Positions 34,148-42,774 of a stretch of 43,534 nucleotides of DNA are shown here, one piece after another. Origin of the DNA: M0108 sp964523415 (GTDB lineage Bacteria > Pseudomonadota > Gammaproteobacteria > Chromatiales > Chromatiaceae); assembly GCA_964523415.1 (NCBI GenBank), contig CAZFZB010000010.1, forward strand, positions 1 to 43,534, written 5' to 3'. The notes under the pieces are model-generated. The model was not told where the DNA came from. It did not search any database and worked only from the letters and a program-made list of their open reading frames with translations. Numbering within the stretch: the first letter of the stretch is position 1; each line of letters begins with the position of its first letter. The position numbers and the translations under genes are program-made.

Positions 34148-34905
34148 CAGGCCTCAACCTCCCCCGGCGTGGGGCGAGCCAACTCGGCATAGCTGCCCTC
34201 CGGTCGCCGTATGCGGCGCCACAACCAGTAGCCCTGATCGAAAAGCTCCCCCTGATCGGCCAACTCCTCCACGGGGACCAGCCGAAGGCGGTCATGGTCA
34301 GGAGTAGGCGGGGTTCCCGCCAGATCGCGATGGGCCACCAGACGCAGCAACCCCCCCTCCACCCGAGCCATTTTTTTCCCTTGCAAACCATGGGCGGCCA
34401 AATGCCCCCAGCTTTGATGATTGCCCGGCCAGACGGCGGACACCGCGTGCCGGCGACCCATCGCATCCGCCAATGCCAGCCGCCAGTCGATCAGGGCATG
34501 GTGAAGGCCATGATGCTGCCAATCGAGCCGCACCATAGCCGAGGCGAGATAGGCGACGAGATGTCTCTGGTCTGATGGTAGATTCAGCAGATCGCCGCGG
34601 CTAGGCTCTCCGGATCGTGGTAGGGTCAAGGCCCCATAGCCGATCAGGGCCCCGGTGGAATCGAAGAGCCCAGCAATCACCCCCTTTGCGCCGGGACCCT
34701 CCTGCCCGAGGTGGCTCAGGGGAAAATCGGGACTTTCAGCCTCCAGCCGATAGCAATTGGGATCGACAAGTTGCTGGGATACCACCTCCAGACGGAGCCT
34801 GGCCAGCGCCGCGGCATCGCCAACGCAGAGCAGGCGGCCGTTCACCTCGACCGGTAAGGAATTCGTCAGCCGAATGAGGGCATCCTCGGGCAGTTGCCAG
34901 GTCAT
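34147..34905 (-). CDS. GNAT-family acetyltransferase-like protein
   Basis: A 252-residue cytoplasmic protein with the GNAT layout: ALIGYGALTLPRSGE (core strand), HLVAYLASAMVRLDWQHHGLHHALIDWRLALADAMGRRHAVSAVWPGNHQSWGHLAAHGLQ. The acetyl-CoA-binding loop 'R-x-x-G-x-G/A' is degenerate here (LDWQHHGLHHAL), while the following helix and N-x-x-S motif are kept, so it may acetylate, or simply bind, a small ligand. It shares a 4-base overlap with the substrate-binding protein gene upstream, so its substrate may be connected with the operon's signal. The acceptor is unknown. Confidence 0.7.
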   Translation of the reverse strand: MTWQLPEDALIRLTNSLPVEVNGRLLCVGDAAALARLRLEVVSQQLVDPNCYRLEAESPDFPLSHLGQEGPGAKGVIAGLFDSTGALIGYGALTLPRSGEPSRGDLLNLPSDQRHLVAYLASAMVRLDWQHHGLHHALIDWRLALADAMGRRHAVSAVWPGNHQSWGHLAAHGLQGKKMARVEGGLLRLVAHRDLAGTPPTPDHDRLRLVPVEELADQGELFDQGYWLWRRIRRPEGSYAELARPTPGEVEA

Positions 34906-35927
34906 ACCCCTACTACCTCGGCAAAATTCAAGAGGCTCAAAGGCGGATAGAAGGACAAGGCCTTGGCCGTGGCCATATTGATAACCACGGAAAACCGGCG
35001 GAGCGTTTCGACCGGAATTTCCCCGGGGGACCTGCCTTCCAACAGTATTTGCGCCGCCTTGACCCCTGTCAGACGGCCGATACCATAACTGGAACTAGAC
35101 AAGGCAAACATTCCCTGATCGGAACGCACGATCAATTCGGTAACGGAAAAGCTGGGAAGGCGTAGGGCCAGGGCCGACTCGGACACGAGTTTGCGATGGG
35201 TGGTGGCAATAAAGGTGTCGGGGCCAATGTAGAGCATTTCCGCGCCCTGATCACGGCAACGGGCGATCATAAGAGGGATGTCCGCCGGGTCTGGCTTGTT
35301 ATCGGTCAAGGGCAGCGGGTTCTCAAGCAAGGTCAGATTACGCCGGCTCCATTCCTGGCGTAGGCCCTCGACCATCAAGGCGGAATTGCGTTCGGCGGGG
35401 TTAAAGACCACTCCCAACCGTTTGATGGCGCGATAAGCCAGTATCGTGTTCACTTGAGCCGCTATGGGGGCGATATGTATGGTGCCGCTGACATTGCCAC
35501 CAGGCCGCTCCAGGCTCTGGACTATCCTGGCATCGACTGGCGCGGCCACATAGGTAAAGATAACTGGAATATCACGAACATACCGGCTGGGTTCGGGATC
35601 GTCCCAGGCCCCGACCACGCCTCGGGTCTGAGGGGTGCCCCAGGTGTAAACCAGATCGGGGCGGACGGCCTTGATCTCCTCGACGAGGGCGGCTATCCGC
35701 TCGGGATCACCAGCGGCGTTATGTACCAGGTATTCGGCACGTAAACCCCGCCGGGCCAGATAGTCCTTGAAACCCGCCTCATTAGCCCCCTCCCCGCGCC
35801 CCAAAACCATAAAGATCCGGAAGGTGCGCTCGGGGGTCGCGGCAAGGGCCGGCCAGCCTCCCGACAGCAAGGTAAGGCCCGCCGCCCCACTCCATCGCAG
35901 CCACTGTCGGCGAGAGAGAAAAATCAT
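34902..35927 (-). CDS. Orphan ABC-type substrate-binding protein (PF04392-like)
   Basis: A 341-residue periplasmic binding protein. The N-terminus MIFLSRRQWLRWSGAAGLTLLSGGWPALAA is a signal peptide with a twin-arginine-like SRRQWL motif. The mature part shows the ABC_sub_bind (TrpX-like) family: AALVEEIKAVRPDLVYTWGTPQT, IPVIFTYVAAPVDARIVQSLERPGGNVSG, RLGVVFNPAERNS, GAEMLYIGPDTFI and YGIGRLTGVKAAQILLEGRSPGEIPVETL. No ABC permease or ATPase is encoded anywhere near. It overlaps its neighbours by 4 bases on both sides, so it is more likely a ligand-receptor for the co-encoded membrane sensors than part of an importer (inference). Confidence 0.88.
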   Translation of the reverse strand: MIFLSRRQWLRWSGAAGLTLLSGGWPALAATPERTFRIFMVLGRGEGANEAGFKDYLARRGLRAEYLVHNAAGDPERIAALVEEIKAVRPDLVYTWGTPQTRGVVGAWDDPEPSRYVRDIPVIFTYVAAPVDARIVQSLERPGGNVSGTIHIAPIAAQVNTILAYRAIKRLGVVFNPAERNSALMVEGLRQEWSRRNLTLLENPLPLTDNKPDPADIPLMIARCRDQGAEMLYIGPDTFIATTHRKLVSESALALRLPSFSVTELIVRSDQGMFALSSSSYGIGRLTGVKAAQILLEGRSPGEIPVETLRRFSVVINMATAKALSFYPPLSLLNFAEVVGV

Positions 35928-37777
35928 GAGCGCGTCTCCGACGGGGCAAGCGCGGGTGGGGACCCGCGATAAATCAACCCAAATAATAAGGCGCTAACGC
36001 CACAGAGCAAACCCATCCCCAAGACTGCCGTATGGTAGGACCAGGCCGCCACGAGCGCTACCGCCAACAGGGGACCCAGGGCGCCACCCAATCGCTCCAA
36101 CAGTCTAAACCAGCCGATTGCAGTGATCTCCGCCACCCCCACCCGCGACGAGAATTGGGTCACCAGGGTCAGTTGGGGCGCGCTGATCAGGGCCTGGGCA
36201 CAGCCGAAGAGGCCAATTGCCAGGGGGGCACTCCACCCCTGGTCCAGCAGCGCCAGGGGGGCCAGCCCGACCAGGGTCGCCAGGCCACCCCAGATAATAA
36301 ATACGCGGCGAACCTGCCAGCGGTCGGATAGGGTGGCGGCCAGGGGGGAGATGATGATGAAGGCCAGAAAATACATCATCTGTACCCGGCCTATTTCCGC
36401 CTTGCCCGCACCGCCTTCCGCCAGCAGCAAGGGCGTCAGGAAAAATAACACACCCGTCGCCGCGACCTTGGCCGGGATGGCGGACAGGGTCATCAGGGCG
36501 GCAAAGCGCCTATCGCCCGCGAGTTTGATAATCGCGGGCCTGTTGGCCGGCCCAGCGGTTAGGGGAGCGGAAAACCCCTGGGGCCCTAATCTCGGGTCAT
36601 GGCGGAACAGCAACACCAGGGTGACGGCGGCGACCAGGGCCAGGCCAGCCCCCACCAGCAAGGTCGCGGAGGCTCCTACCCGATCGGCGATGATGCCACC
36701 GGCCACCGGGCCGCAAACACCCGCGGCCAGGAGGGCACCGATGTATAGCGCCAATCCGCTCGCGCGATTATGTCCCGTCGTGTGATCGACGACTACCCCT
36801 TGAGCGGTGATCAGGGCGAGCCCATAACCCAGGGCCGTCACGCAGCGCCACAGCAGAAAGGTCAGCAGGTCATCGGCCAGGGCGGTCATGATCAGACCCA
36901 GCGCCGAGAGTCCCGCGGCGGTGATAAAGGCGGAGCGACGTCCCACCCGACCGGAAAAGCGCGCCCCCGTCGGCTGGGACAAGGCCCAGACCAGCATGAA
37001 GAGGGTAATAGGCAGACTGACCGCCAGATTGACGGGAAGCCAGGGAGCGGTGGGGGCCAGGTGCTGGGCATAGGCCGGCATGAAGGGCCGCGATAATTCT
37101 TCGGAAAGGCAAAACAAAAATACCGGCAGGCGCACAAAGACCAGATTGACTGGCGGTGCGGGGGAGACCCTGTCTGCCTCGCCAGGGTATTGGGGCCTGA
37201 ACCTGGCCATGGACAAGTTGACAACCAACAACAACACCTCGAAGGTTACCAACACCGAGATCAGGATCACGGACGCCACCTCCATCACCAGTTCGAAGGA
37301 GGCCTTGGCCAGCCAGTCAGGATCCAGGGACAACCTCAGTTGGGCCTGGGTCCTGCCGTGACCGATCAGGGGTTCAAGGATGTCGTAATCCCCGGTGCTA
37401 GTGCCGCCACCGGGTACCCCAAGGCGTTTGGGCCGAGTTCCATAGGCTGCCAGGACCTGGCCTTGTAGATTTTCCACTGCAACGTAGGCGATATCGGTAT
37501 GCGCCTCCACCCCCTGCTCCAGCACCTCGGCCAACCCGGGCAATTCACGGAGTGGTATGTCGTAATCCAGCGCACGGTTGATTTGTCGCGCCAATACCTC
37601 GGCCACCCCCGCCGCCTTCAGGCGCAACTCGGGATAAAGCACCCGTTCAAAACTGTGCAACGCCAACCAGGATGCCAGCAGGGACAGCAATAGGAGCACC
37701 GCCACCGCAATCGCCGTCAAGCGGAAAACCAGCGTACGGACAGGATCGTGATTTCTGATGGAACCGCCCCGAATCAC
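35924..37777 (-). CDS. Periplasmic sensor module fused to an MFS transporter
   Basis: A 617-residue fusion. Residues 1-200 contain TM1, the operon's sensor module (INRALDYDIPLRELPGLAEVL; IAYVAVENLQGQVLAAYGT) and TM2. Residues 215-605 are a twelve-helix Major Facilitator transporter: LVWALSQPTGARFSGRVGRRSAF matches the loop 2-3 motif 'G-x-x-x-D-r-x-GRr', and ISPLAATLSDRWQVRRVF its second-half copy. Drug-exporter-like layout, substrate unknown. An MFS joined to a chemosensory-type domain is uncommon; the transporter may serve as a ligand-gated sensor or be regulated by the ligand. It overlaps both neighbours by 4 bases (ATGA). Confidence 0.85.
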   Translation of the reverse strand: MIRGGSIRNHDPVRTLVFRLTAIAVAVLLLLSLLASWLALHSFERVLYPELRLKAAGVAEVLARQINRALDYDIPLRELPGLAEVLEQGVEAHTDIAYVAVENLQGQVLAAYGTRPKRLGVPGGGTSTGDYDILEPLIGHGRTQAQLRLSLDPDWLAKASFELVMEVASVILISVLVTFEVLLLVVNLSMARFRPQYPGEADRVSPAPPVNLVFVRLPVFLFCLSEELSRPFMPAYAQHLAPTAPWLPVNLAVSLPITLFMLVWALSQPTGARFSGRVGRRSAFITAAGLSALGLIMTALADDLLTFLLWRCVTALGYGLALITAQGVVVDHTTGHNRASGLALYIGALLAAGVCGPVAGGIIADRVGASATLLVGAGLALVAAVTLVLLFRHDPRLGPQGFSAPLTAGPANRPAIIKLAGDRRFAALMTLSAIPAKVAATGVLFFLTPLLLAEGGAGKAEIGRVQMMYFLAFIIISPLAATLSDRWQVRRVFIIWGGLATLVGLAPLALLDQGWSAPLAIGLFGCAQALISAPQLTLVTQFSSRVGVAEITAIGWFRLLERLGGALGPLLAVALVAAWSYHTAVLGMGLLCGVSALLFGLIYRGSPPALAPSETRS

Positions 37778-38508
37778 GACCCTGGTCCCTTTTGATTTCC
37801 GGACCGCTCGAGCGCTATGCGTATCACCAACCGCCCCCCTCGCCGCACTGGAGACACTTTCGGATCCCTAGAGACCGGATAAGCAGGCGCGTGGTCGTGA
37901 TTCCGACCCTCGACGCCCCCCGAAAACCGCACGGTGAATATCACCGCCAACAGGGTCAGGACCAGGGCACCGGCGATCACCGGCACCGTGGACGCCAGCA
38001 AGTCGCTTCGCACCTGTAGCAACTCTTGCTGCTGCAGGGTCAGATCGGCGTAAACCGCCACATCGCCCACCCACTGGCCAAAGCCATTGACCAGCGAAGA
38101 AGTGAGAAGCAATTCCTGTTCCCGGATCCGGCGGTGCATCCGACCACTGGCATCGACAACCAACCCCACCCGATCAGCCGTGGATCCAATGCGATCAGAT
38201 GCGGAGGAAAACAACACCAATCCCTGTTCATCGAGAATATCGATGTGCAGGACATGGTTCGCCTGGGCATCACGTGGCAGGACCCCGTTTAAATCCTCCA
38301 ATTCCGCCAACTCCAATCCCAAGGCCAGCCCCGTTTCGGTCTGTCGCCGCACCTCCTCGACTACCAGTCCCAGCCGGGAAACCGTAACGTCCAGCAAGCT
38401 TTGATCAAATTTCAGAAAGGCCAGGAGCAATGCCATCGCAATAGCCATAGCCACCGTGGCCGCGATGACCCCTCCGGCCCCTATAACCAAGCGACGGTTG
38501 CCAATCAT
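37774..38508 (-). CDS. Short-periplasmic-sensor membrane protein, first gene of the sensory operon
   Basis: A 244-residue protein with TM1 (about 8-31), a periplasmic module (TETGLALGLELAELEDLNGVL; LHIDILDEQGLVLFSSAS) and TM2 (about 175-195), then a short basic tail of about 50 residues with no domain. The module is the same as in three later genes of the operon. It lacks HAMP and output domains, so it would act through its neighbours or as a decoy/co-receptor. Its ATG is preceded only by a weak GGGA, and its stop overlaps the next start (ATGA). Confidence 0.7.
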   Translation of the reverse strand: MIGNRRLVIGAGGVIAATVAMAIAMALLLAFLKFDQSLLDVTVSRLGLVVEEVRRQTETGLALGLELAELEDLNGVLPRDAQANHVLHIDILDEQGLVLFSSASDRIGSTADRVGLVVDASGRMHRRIREQELLLTSSLVNGFGQWVGDVAVYADLTLQQQELLQVRSDLLASTVPVIAGALVLTLLAVIFTVRFSGGVEGRNHDHAPAYPVSRDPKVSPVRRGGRLVIRIALERSGNQKGPGS

Positions 38509-38871
38509 CAGTATCCCAGCTATTCAGCTTTAGTTATCCTGGCAATCGGAAAGACCACTAATCCTGGCTCCACCGAGGCAGGGTACAAATCCCCTATCAA
38601 CCAGGGATGATATCAAAGTCATTCCTTAAGGAGGTGCCTCGCCAAGAATCGCAAGGTAGGCCTGAGCATTGGACTATCAAGCCACCCTAGGCCGGTAATC
38701 AAGGCAGGCAACCAGGATTAGCCCCACCCAGTTCCCTGATCCTGGGGGAACCCACGCGCGGGAGTTGCGTAATCTGCCAGAGAGCCACTAGGATAAGGCC
38801 CCCGATCACAATAATCCCAACAAACGGGATGGGTAGTTCAGCCCTCCCATAACCAACTAGAGGACGACTTC
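38509..38871. other. Divergent intergenic region
   Basis: 363 bases between the sensory operon and the SCP2-like gene; both promoters should lie here. No clean boxes were assigned. A near-perfect Shine-Dalgarno sequence, TAAGGAGGTG (38627-38636), has no start codon at a usable distance. Confidence 0.45.
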
Positions 38872-39393
38872 ATGATCCGTTACACCACGCTCACCCTACC
38901 CCTCCTGGCTCTGGGGCTCTCGGCCCAGGCTCAAGCCGCCACCTTCATGGACGCCGATTGGGCCAAAGCGGCCTGCGATGCCTGGAACAAGGCCCCCGAA
39001 CTCACCAATGGGCTGGCGGGATCGAAGTGGGCCGCCAATAATGCCGGACGTGGCTACAAGGTCATCCAACTCTATCGCACCAAGTGCGGCGAGGGCAGCC
39101 GCGTGGAACTGCAGATCAGCGATAAGGATGGCAAGGCCATTTGCACCTACGGTGGCAAGGTAAAGACCCCCAGCCTCAATGCCAGCGTCGATTATGTGAT
39201 GAACGCCACGGACGAGGACTGGGCCTGCATGGGCACGGGCAGCTTCGGTTGCGGGGCCATGGGGGCCATGATGACGGGCAAGCTCCAATTCAAGGGGCCC
39301 AAGGGCGAGGCCATGGGTGTCATGGGGCCTTTTGATACCTTCCTGCAATTGACCGGCAAGGTTCCGGGCGACAAGCAGGCCTGTCCGAAGTGA
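38872..39393 (+). CDS. Secreted SCP2-like lipid-binding domain protein
   Basis: A 173-residue exported protein. The signal peptide is MIRYTTLTLPLLALGLSAQAQA, cut before ATFMDADW. The mature part contains AKAACDAWNKAPELTNGLAGSKW, a block often seen in secreted SCP2-type proteins, and GAMGAMMTGKLQFKGPKGEAMGVMGPFDTFLQL, matching the SCP2 sterol-carrier fold's 'G-k-L-k-i-k-G-d'. Five cysteines may form disulfides. Its ligand is unknown. An AGAGGA site lies 7 bases before the ATG, and a strong hairpin follows, so it is monocistronic. Confidence 0.65.
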   Translation: MIRYTTLTLPLLALGLSAQAQAATFMDADWAKAACDAWNKAPELTNGLAGSKWAANNAGRGYKVIQLYRTKCGEGSRVELQISDKDGKAICTYGGKVKTPSLNASVDYVMNATDEDWACMGTGSFGCGAMGAMMTGKLQFKGPKGEAMGVMGPFDTFLQLTGKVPGDKQACPK

Positions 39394-39432
39394 TAGGGCG
39401 TTAGTCTCGTCAACTATCGCATTGTTAAATCC

Positions 39433-39470
39433 GGGCGGGCGCTGTGTTGGCTATCCTACAGCTCCCGCCC
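39433..39470 (+). terminator. Hairpin after the SCP2-like gene
   Basis: A 13-bp inverted repeat with one mismatch (gggcgggcgctgt / acagctcccgccc) around a 12-base loop, 40 bases after the stop codon. It lies between two convergent genes and may end both transcripts; the following bases are only weakly T-rich. Confidence 0.6.
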
Positions 39471-39530
39471 CATCCTAATTTCCAACCCCGGCTTCTATCC
39501 TCTCAGAGTTGACAGCCTTCCTTGATTGGA

Positions 39531-41774
39531 TCAAAGGCCTGAATCCGGCAGCCATTGCTGCAGCGCTGCCTCCAGACTGGCCATCTGGACGGGTTTTGCC
39601 ACAAAGTCATCCATGCCCGAGGCAAGACAAGCCGATCGTTCCTGGGCTGAGACGCCTGCCGTCATGGCGATGACGGGGATATGTTCCCCCTTACCCCGCT
39701 CCAGTTCCCCGGCTCGCAGCAACCGCGTGGCCTCCTGACCGCCAAGCACGGGCATCTGGACATCCATCAGGACCAGATCGTAAGCCCCAATGGCCAGCGC
39801 CTTAAGCGCAGCCTGCCCATCTGGCGCCAGGGTTGGTTCTATACCGAAGCGGCGCAGCATCATGGTCACGACCTTCTGATTCACCGCACTGTCCTCGGCA
39901 ACCAGGACTTGGGCGTTAAAGCGCTGATTATCCGCTCTTGTCGGAACGATATTGATCTTGGCAACTGGCTTCACCTTTTCCAGGACCTGGGCGACGGCGT
40001 CGTACAACCAGCCCTCGCGTACCGGCTTGAGGAGTGTCACCTCGATCCCCGAACGACGCGCCTCCGCACCCGGATACCCAAGGGAACTCAACATAATGAG
40101 CCGAATCGGTCCCAGTTCGGCATTACCCTTGATCCGACGCGCCAACTCCATCCCGTCCATCTCGGGCATCTGCATATCGAGTATCCCCAGATCGAAGAGG
40201 CGACCCTCATCGAGCCTTTCCTGCAGGATTTGCAGGGCCTGATGTCCCCCTTCCACGCTCTCGGCGTGCGCCCCCCAGCGTCCCAATTGATGCTCCAGGA
40301 TACGGCGGTTGGTGGCATTGTCGTCGACGATGAGGACTCGAATACCCTTCAGATCCCTGACTTCCCGCTCGCCTTCCTTGGCAACCGCCAGCAAGTCCAA
40401 GGTGATCCAGAAGGTAGAGCCCTCGCCAGGCCTACTTTCAACCCCAATCCCACCGCCCATCAAGGTCGCCAGGCGCTTGGCGATCACCAGTCCCAAGCCG
40501 GTACCGCCAAAGCGCCGGGTCGTGGAGGCATCGGCCTGGGTGAAGGGGCGAAACAGGGTTGCCAGGGTCGCCGGGTCGATACCAATACCGGTATCGGTAA
40601 CTCGGAAGCGGAGGTACCAACCCGCCTCGGTGGGCCGGTCGAGGGTCACCCGCACCACCACCTCGCCGCGAGCGGTGAACTTGACGGCATTTCCCATCAA
40701 ATTCATTAGGATCTGACGGATACGATAGGGATCGCCCCGTACCAGGGTTGGGATCGCTGGGTCTACGAAACTCAGGACCTCGACCGGTTTGTCGCGCGCA
40801 CCAGAGGCCACCAGGCTGGTAACTTCTTCCACCAGGCCACGTACATCCATTTCGATGTCCTGGAGTTCGATCTTGCCCGCCTCGATCTTGGAAAAATCCA
40901 GAATATCGTTGATGACATTCAGCAGTAACTCACCGGACTTCTCGGCGGTTTGGAGAAGATCCCGTTGGTGACTGGTCAGGGAACTGTCACGTAACAGCTC
41001 CAGCATGCCCAGAACCCCATTCATCGGGGTGCGGATCTCGTGGCTCATCATCGCCAGAAACTCGCTCTTGGCCCGATCCGCGGCGAGGGCCTCGTCACGC
41101 GCCCGCTGCAAGGTTTGCAACTGCTGTTGCGCCTCGGTGAGATCCCGCACGATAGCCGTGAAGACTTGACTCCCGCCCACATCGACGCGGCTCATGGCGA
41201 GATAGAGGGGAAAGTGCGAGCCATCCTTGCGTTCGCCCCGAAGATCGGTGATCTCGGTATGGGATGACTCCTTCTCGGCGGTCCAGGCCTGACGCAGATG
41301 CAAGCCCGCCTCCTTGCGGTCGGGCTCGGCAAAGAGCATCGAAAGGGACTTGCCACGGATCTCGGTCGGGGTGTAGCCAAAGATCTGTTGGGCGGCATGG
41401 TTCATAGCCACCAAACAGCCCCGGGCATCGATATGGGCCGCCCCATCCGCCATATTGTCAACGATGGCTCGATTGCGTTCCCGACTCTCAGTGAGAAAGG
41501 CAATCTCGCGGCGATAGCTACGCAACCTCGGCAGCAGTCTGGCAAGCAGGACAAGAAGGGTGAAGGTCAGGAGCCAGAAGACGTAGTGCAGGGTCCCGGG
41601 CTGGTTCGTCGCAAGAAATTGCTGCCACAGGCCCGGATCGGATCCGACCTGGAGATCCTGGGAGGTCAGTTGAGCCGCGGAGGTTTCGACCATCGCCAGC
41701 GCCACCAGTCCCAACGCCGCCACGCCCACCAAGAGGGACACCGGGAGATAGCGCAACAGGCTTGGGGAGCGCAC
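39531..41774 (-). CDS. Hybrid sensor histidine kinase with two receiver domains
   Basis: A 747-residue BarA-like inner-membrane kinase. It has two N-terminal helices (about 8-28 and 62-82), a PAS domain (about 98-215, MADGAAHIDARGCLVAMNHAAQQIFGY), a HisKA domain with His245 in AMMSHEIRTPMNG, an HATPase with DTGIGIDPATLATLF and GGTGLGLVIAKRLATLMGG, and two receivers with phosphoacceptor Asp in LGILDMQMPEMDG and DLVLMDVQMPVLGG. It starts at a GTG codon with AAGGGCGG upstream. The periplasmic loop is only about 30 residues, so the PAS is the likely sensor. Its phosphoryl group probably passes to the HPt protein encoded 112 bases upstream; no DNA-binding regulator is in the window. Confidence 0.95.
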   Translation of the reverse strand: MRSPSLLRYLPVSLLVGVAALGLVALAMVETSAAQLTSQDLQVGSDPGLWQQFLATNQPGTLHYVFWLLTFTLLVLLARLLPRLRSYRREIAFLTESRERNRAIVDNMADGAAHIDARGCLVAMNHAAQQIFGYTPTEIRGKSLSMLFAEPDRKEAGLHLRQAWTAEKESSHTEITDLRGERKDGSHFPLYLAMSRVDVGGSQVFTAIVRDLTEAQQQLQTLQRARDEALAADRAKSEFLAMMSHEIRTPMNGVLGMLELLRDSSLTSHQRDLLQTAEKSGELLLNVINDILDFSKIEAGKIELQDIEMDVRGLVEEVTSLVASGARDKPVEVLSFVDPAIPTLVRGDPYRIRQILMNLMGNAVKFTARGEVVVRVTLDRPTEAGWYLRFRVTDTGIGIDPATLATLFRPFTQADASTTRRFGGTGLGLVIAKRLATLMGGGIGVESRPGEGSTFWITLDLLAVAKEGEREVRDLKGIRVLIVDDNATNRRILEHQLGRWGAHAESVEGGHQALQILQERLDEGRLFDLGILDMQMPEMDGMELARRIKGNAELGPIRLIMLSSLGYPGAEARRSGIEVTLLKPVREGWLYDAVAQVLEKVKPVAKINIVPTRADNQRFNAQVLVAEDSAVNQKVVTMMLRRFGIEPTLAPDGQAALKALAIGAYDLVLMDVQMPVLGGQEATRLLRAGELERGKGEHIPVIAMTAGVSAQERSACLASGMDDFVAKPVQMASLEAALQQWLPDSGL

Positions 41775-41886
41775 CCGCCTACCGCCCTTGCAAGCTTGGC
41801 GAGTTAGCTAGAGCAGGATCGGGCATCATTCACGCAACACCCCAGGAGGCTCGCCCGGATCGGCGAAAGGTGACAAGGATCGCGCG

Positions 41887-42300
41887 CTAGTCCGCGCCAC
41901 CGAATCCCTCGTTACGAATCTGCATCATGGCCTCGTGGGAGGCCTGGGCAAGCCAGCGAAATTCGATCATGGCACTAGTGGCGATATCAGGCTGATTGGC
42001 ACGGGCCGCATTTTCGATGGTCTCGACCAGGCGGCCGAGCCGGATGGCCCCCAAGGTCGCCGCACTGCCCTTTAGTTTATGGGCGGCCTTCCCCATGGCC
42101 ACCAGATCGGCAAGATCCGCCGCCTCCTCCAAGGCCCGGGTCTGACCCGCGAGTTCCTCAAGAAACACATTGAGCAACACCTCGGCGTTCTCCAGACCTA
42201 CATCCTCCAAAAGTTGAGTTAGGACGGCCCGATTGATGAGATCCTCAGAATCCCATGCTTGGAGGGTGGCTTCGCTATGACTGGTCGCGGGTAGCGTCAT
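41887..42300 (-). CDS. Stand-alone histidine phosphotransfer (HPt) protein
   Basis: A 137-residue four-helix HPt protein with phosphoacceptor His74 in GKAAHKLKGSAATLGAIRL, the family motif H-x-L-K-G-s-a-x-x-[IVL]-G. It is likely to receive phosphate from the second receiver of the adjacent hybrid kinase and pass it to an unlinked response regulator. It starts with ATG at 42300, preceded closely by AGGAA. The gene is upstream of the kinase gene on the same strand, so both probably form one operon. Confidence 0.88.
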   Translation of the reverse strand: MTLPATSHSEATLQAWDSEDLINRAVLTQLLEDVGLENAEVLLNVFLEELAGQTRALEEAADLADLVAMGKAAHKLKGSAATLGAIRLGRLVETIENAARANQPDIATSAMIEFRWLAQASHEAMMQIRNEGFGGAD

Positions 42301-42774
42301 TTTCCTAGGTCCAAAGTGATAAGGCCCATCGCCGCCTTTGGCATGGCGTTATGGGCTTGCGATACATACCCAAAAGTAGCATTGTCTAGGGGCCCAAGGT
42401 TGCCCGGATTGCAAGTTACCCCGGATCAAAGCTAACCCAATAGTCGGAGGTAACTTAGCACGCCGCAACCTCAAGTCAAGCATGGACTCGCGCCTGGACT
42501 CGCGAAATGGGTGACAGGATTCAGAGTGCCCGCCATCGTGGACGCGGGGAGGAAGCCAGGTGGAGTCACTCCCGGCCCTCCCGGCTCTCCCACCCGGCAA
42601 TCACCTGACCCTGGCGATGACGAATACCCCATCAAGGGTTGGAGGTTGGTATGCTTATAGAGGTGTGTAAGGGGAAGGGCCAGTCCGAGTAGCCCAGAGG
42701 TTACCCCTTTTCACCCATTTGGCGCCCTATTGGCCCCTACCTTGCCTCAACCCTACCCCAAGGAATCCAGCATA
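42301..42774. other. Divergent intergenic region before citrate synthase
   Basis: 474 bases without a supported gene. A frame at 42349-42600 on the minus strand has no ribosome site and no recognisable protein. A short direct repeat (tggactcgcg, twice, around 42482-42505) and the imperfect hairpin at 42323-42355 are the only structures seen. Promoters for the HPt and gltA genes are expected here but not assigned. Confidence 0.45.
42323..42355. repeat. Imperfect hairpin in the leader of the HPt gene
   Basis: GCCCAT-CGCC-GCC-TTT-GGC-AT-GGCG-TT-ATGGGC folds into a 13-pair stem with two small bulges. It begins 23 bases upstream of the HPt start on the minus strand. There is no T-tract, so it could be a leader structure or a protein-binding site. 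Confidence 0.4.

Noticed and set aside
38627..38636. Near-perfect Shine-Dalgarno sequence TAAGGAGGTG
   Set aside because: No ATG, GTG or TTG follows at a usable distance, so no small gene can be called.
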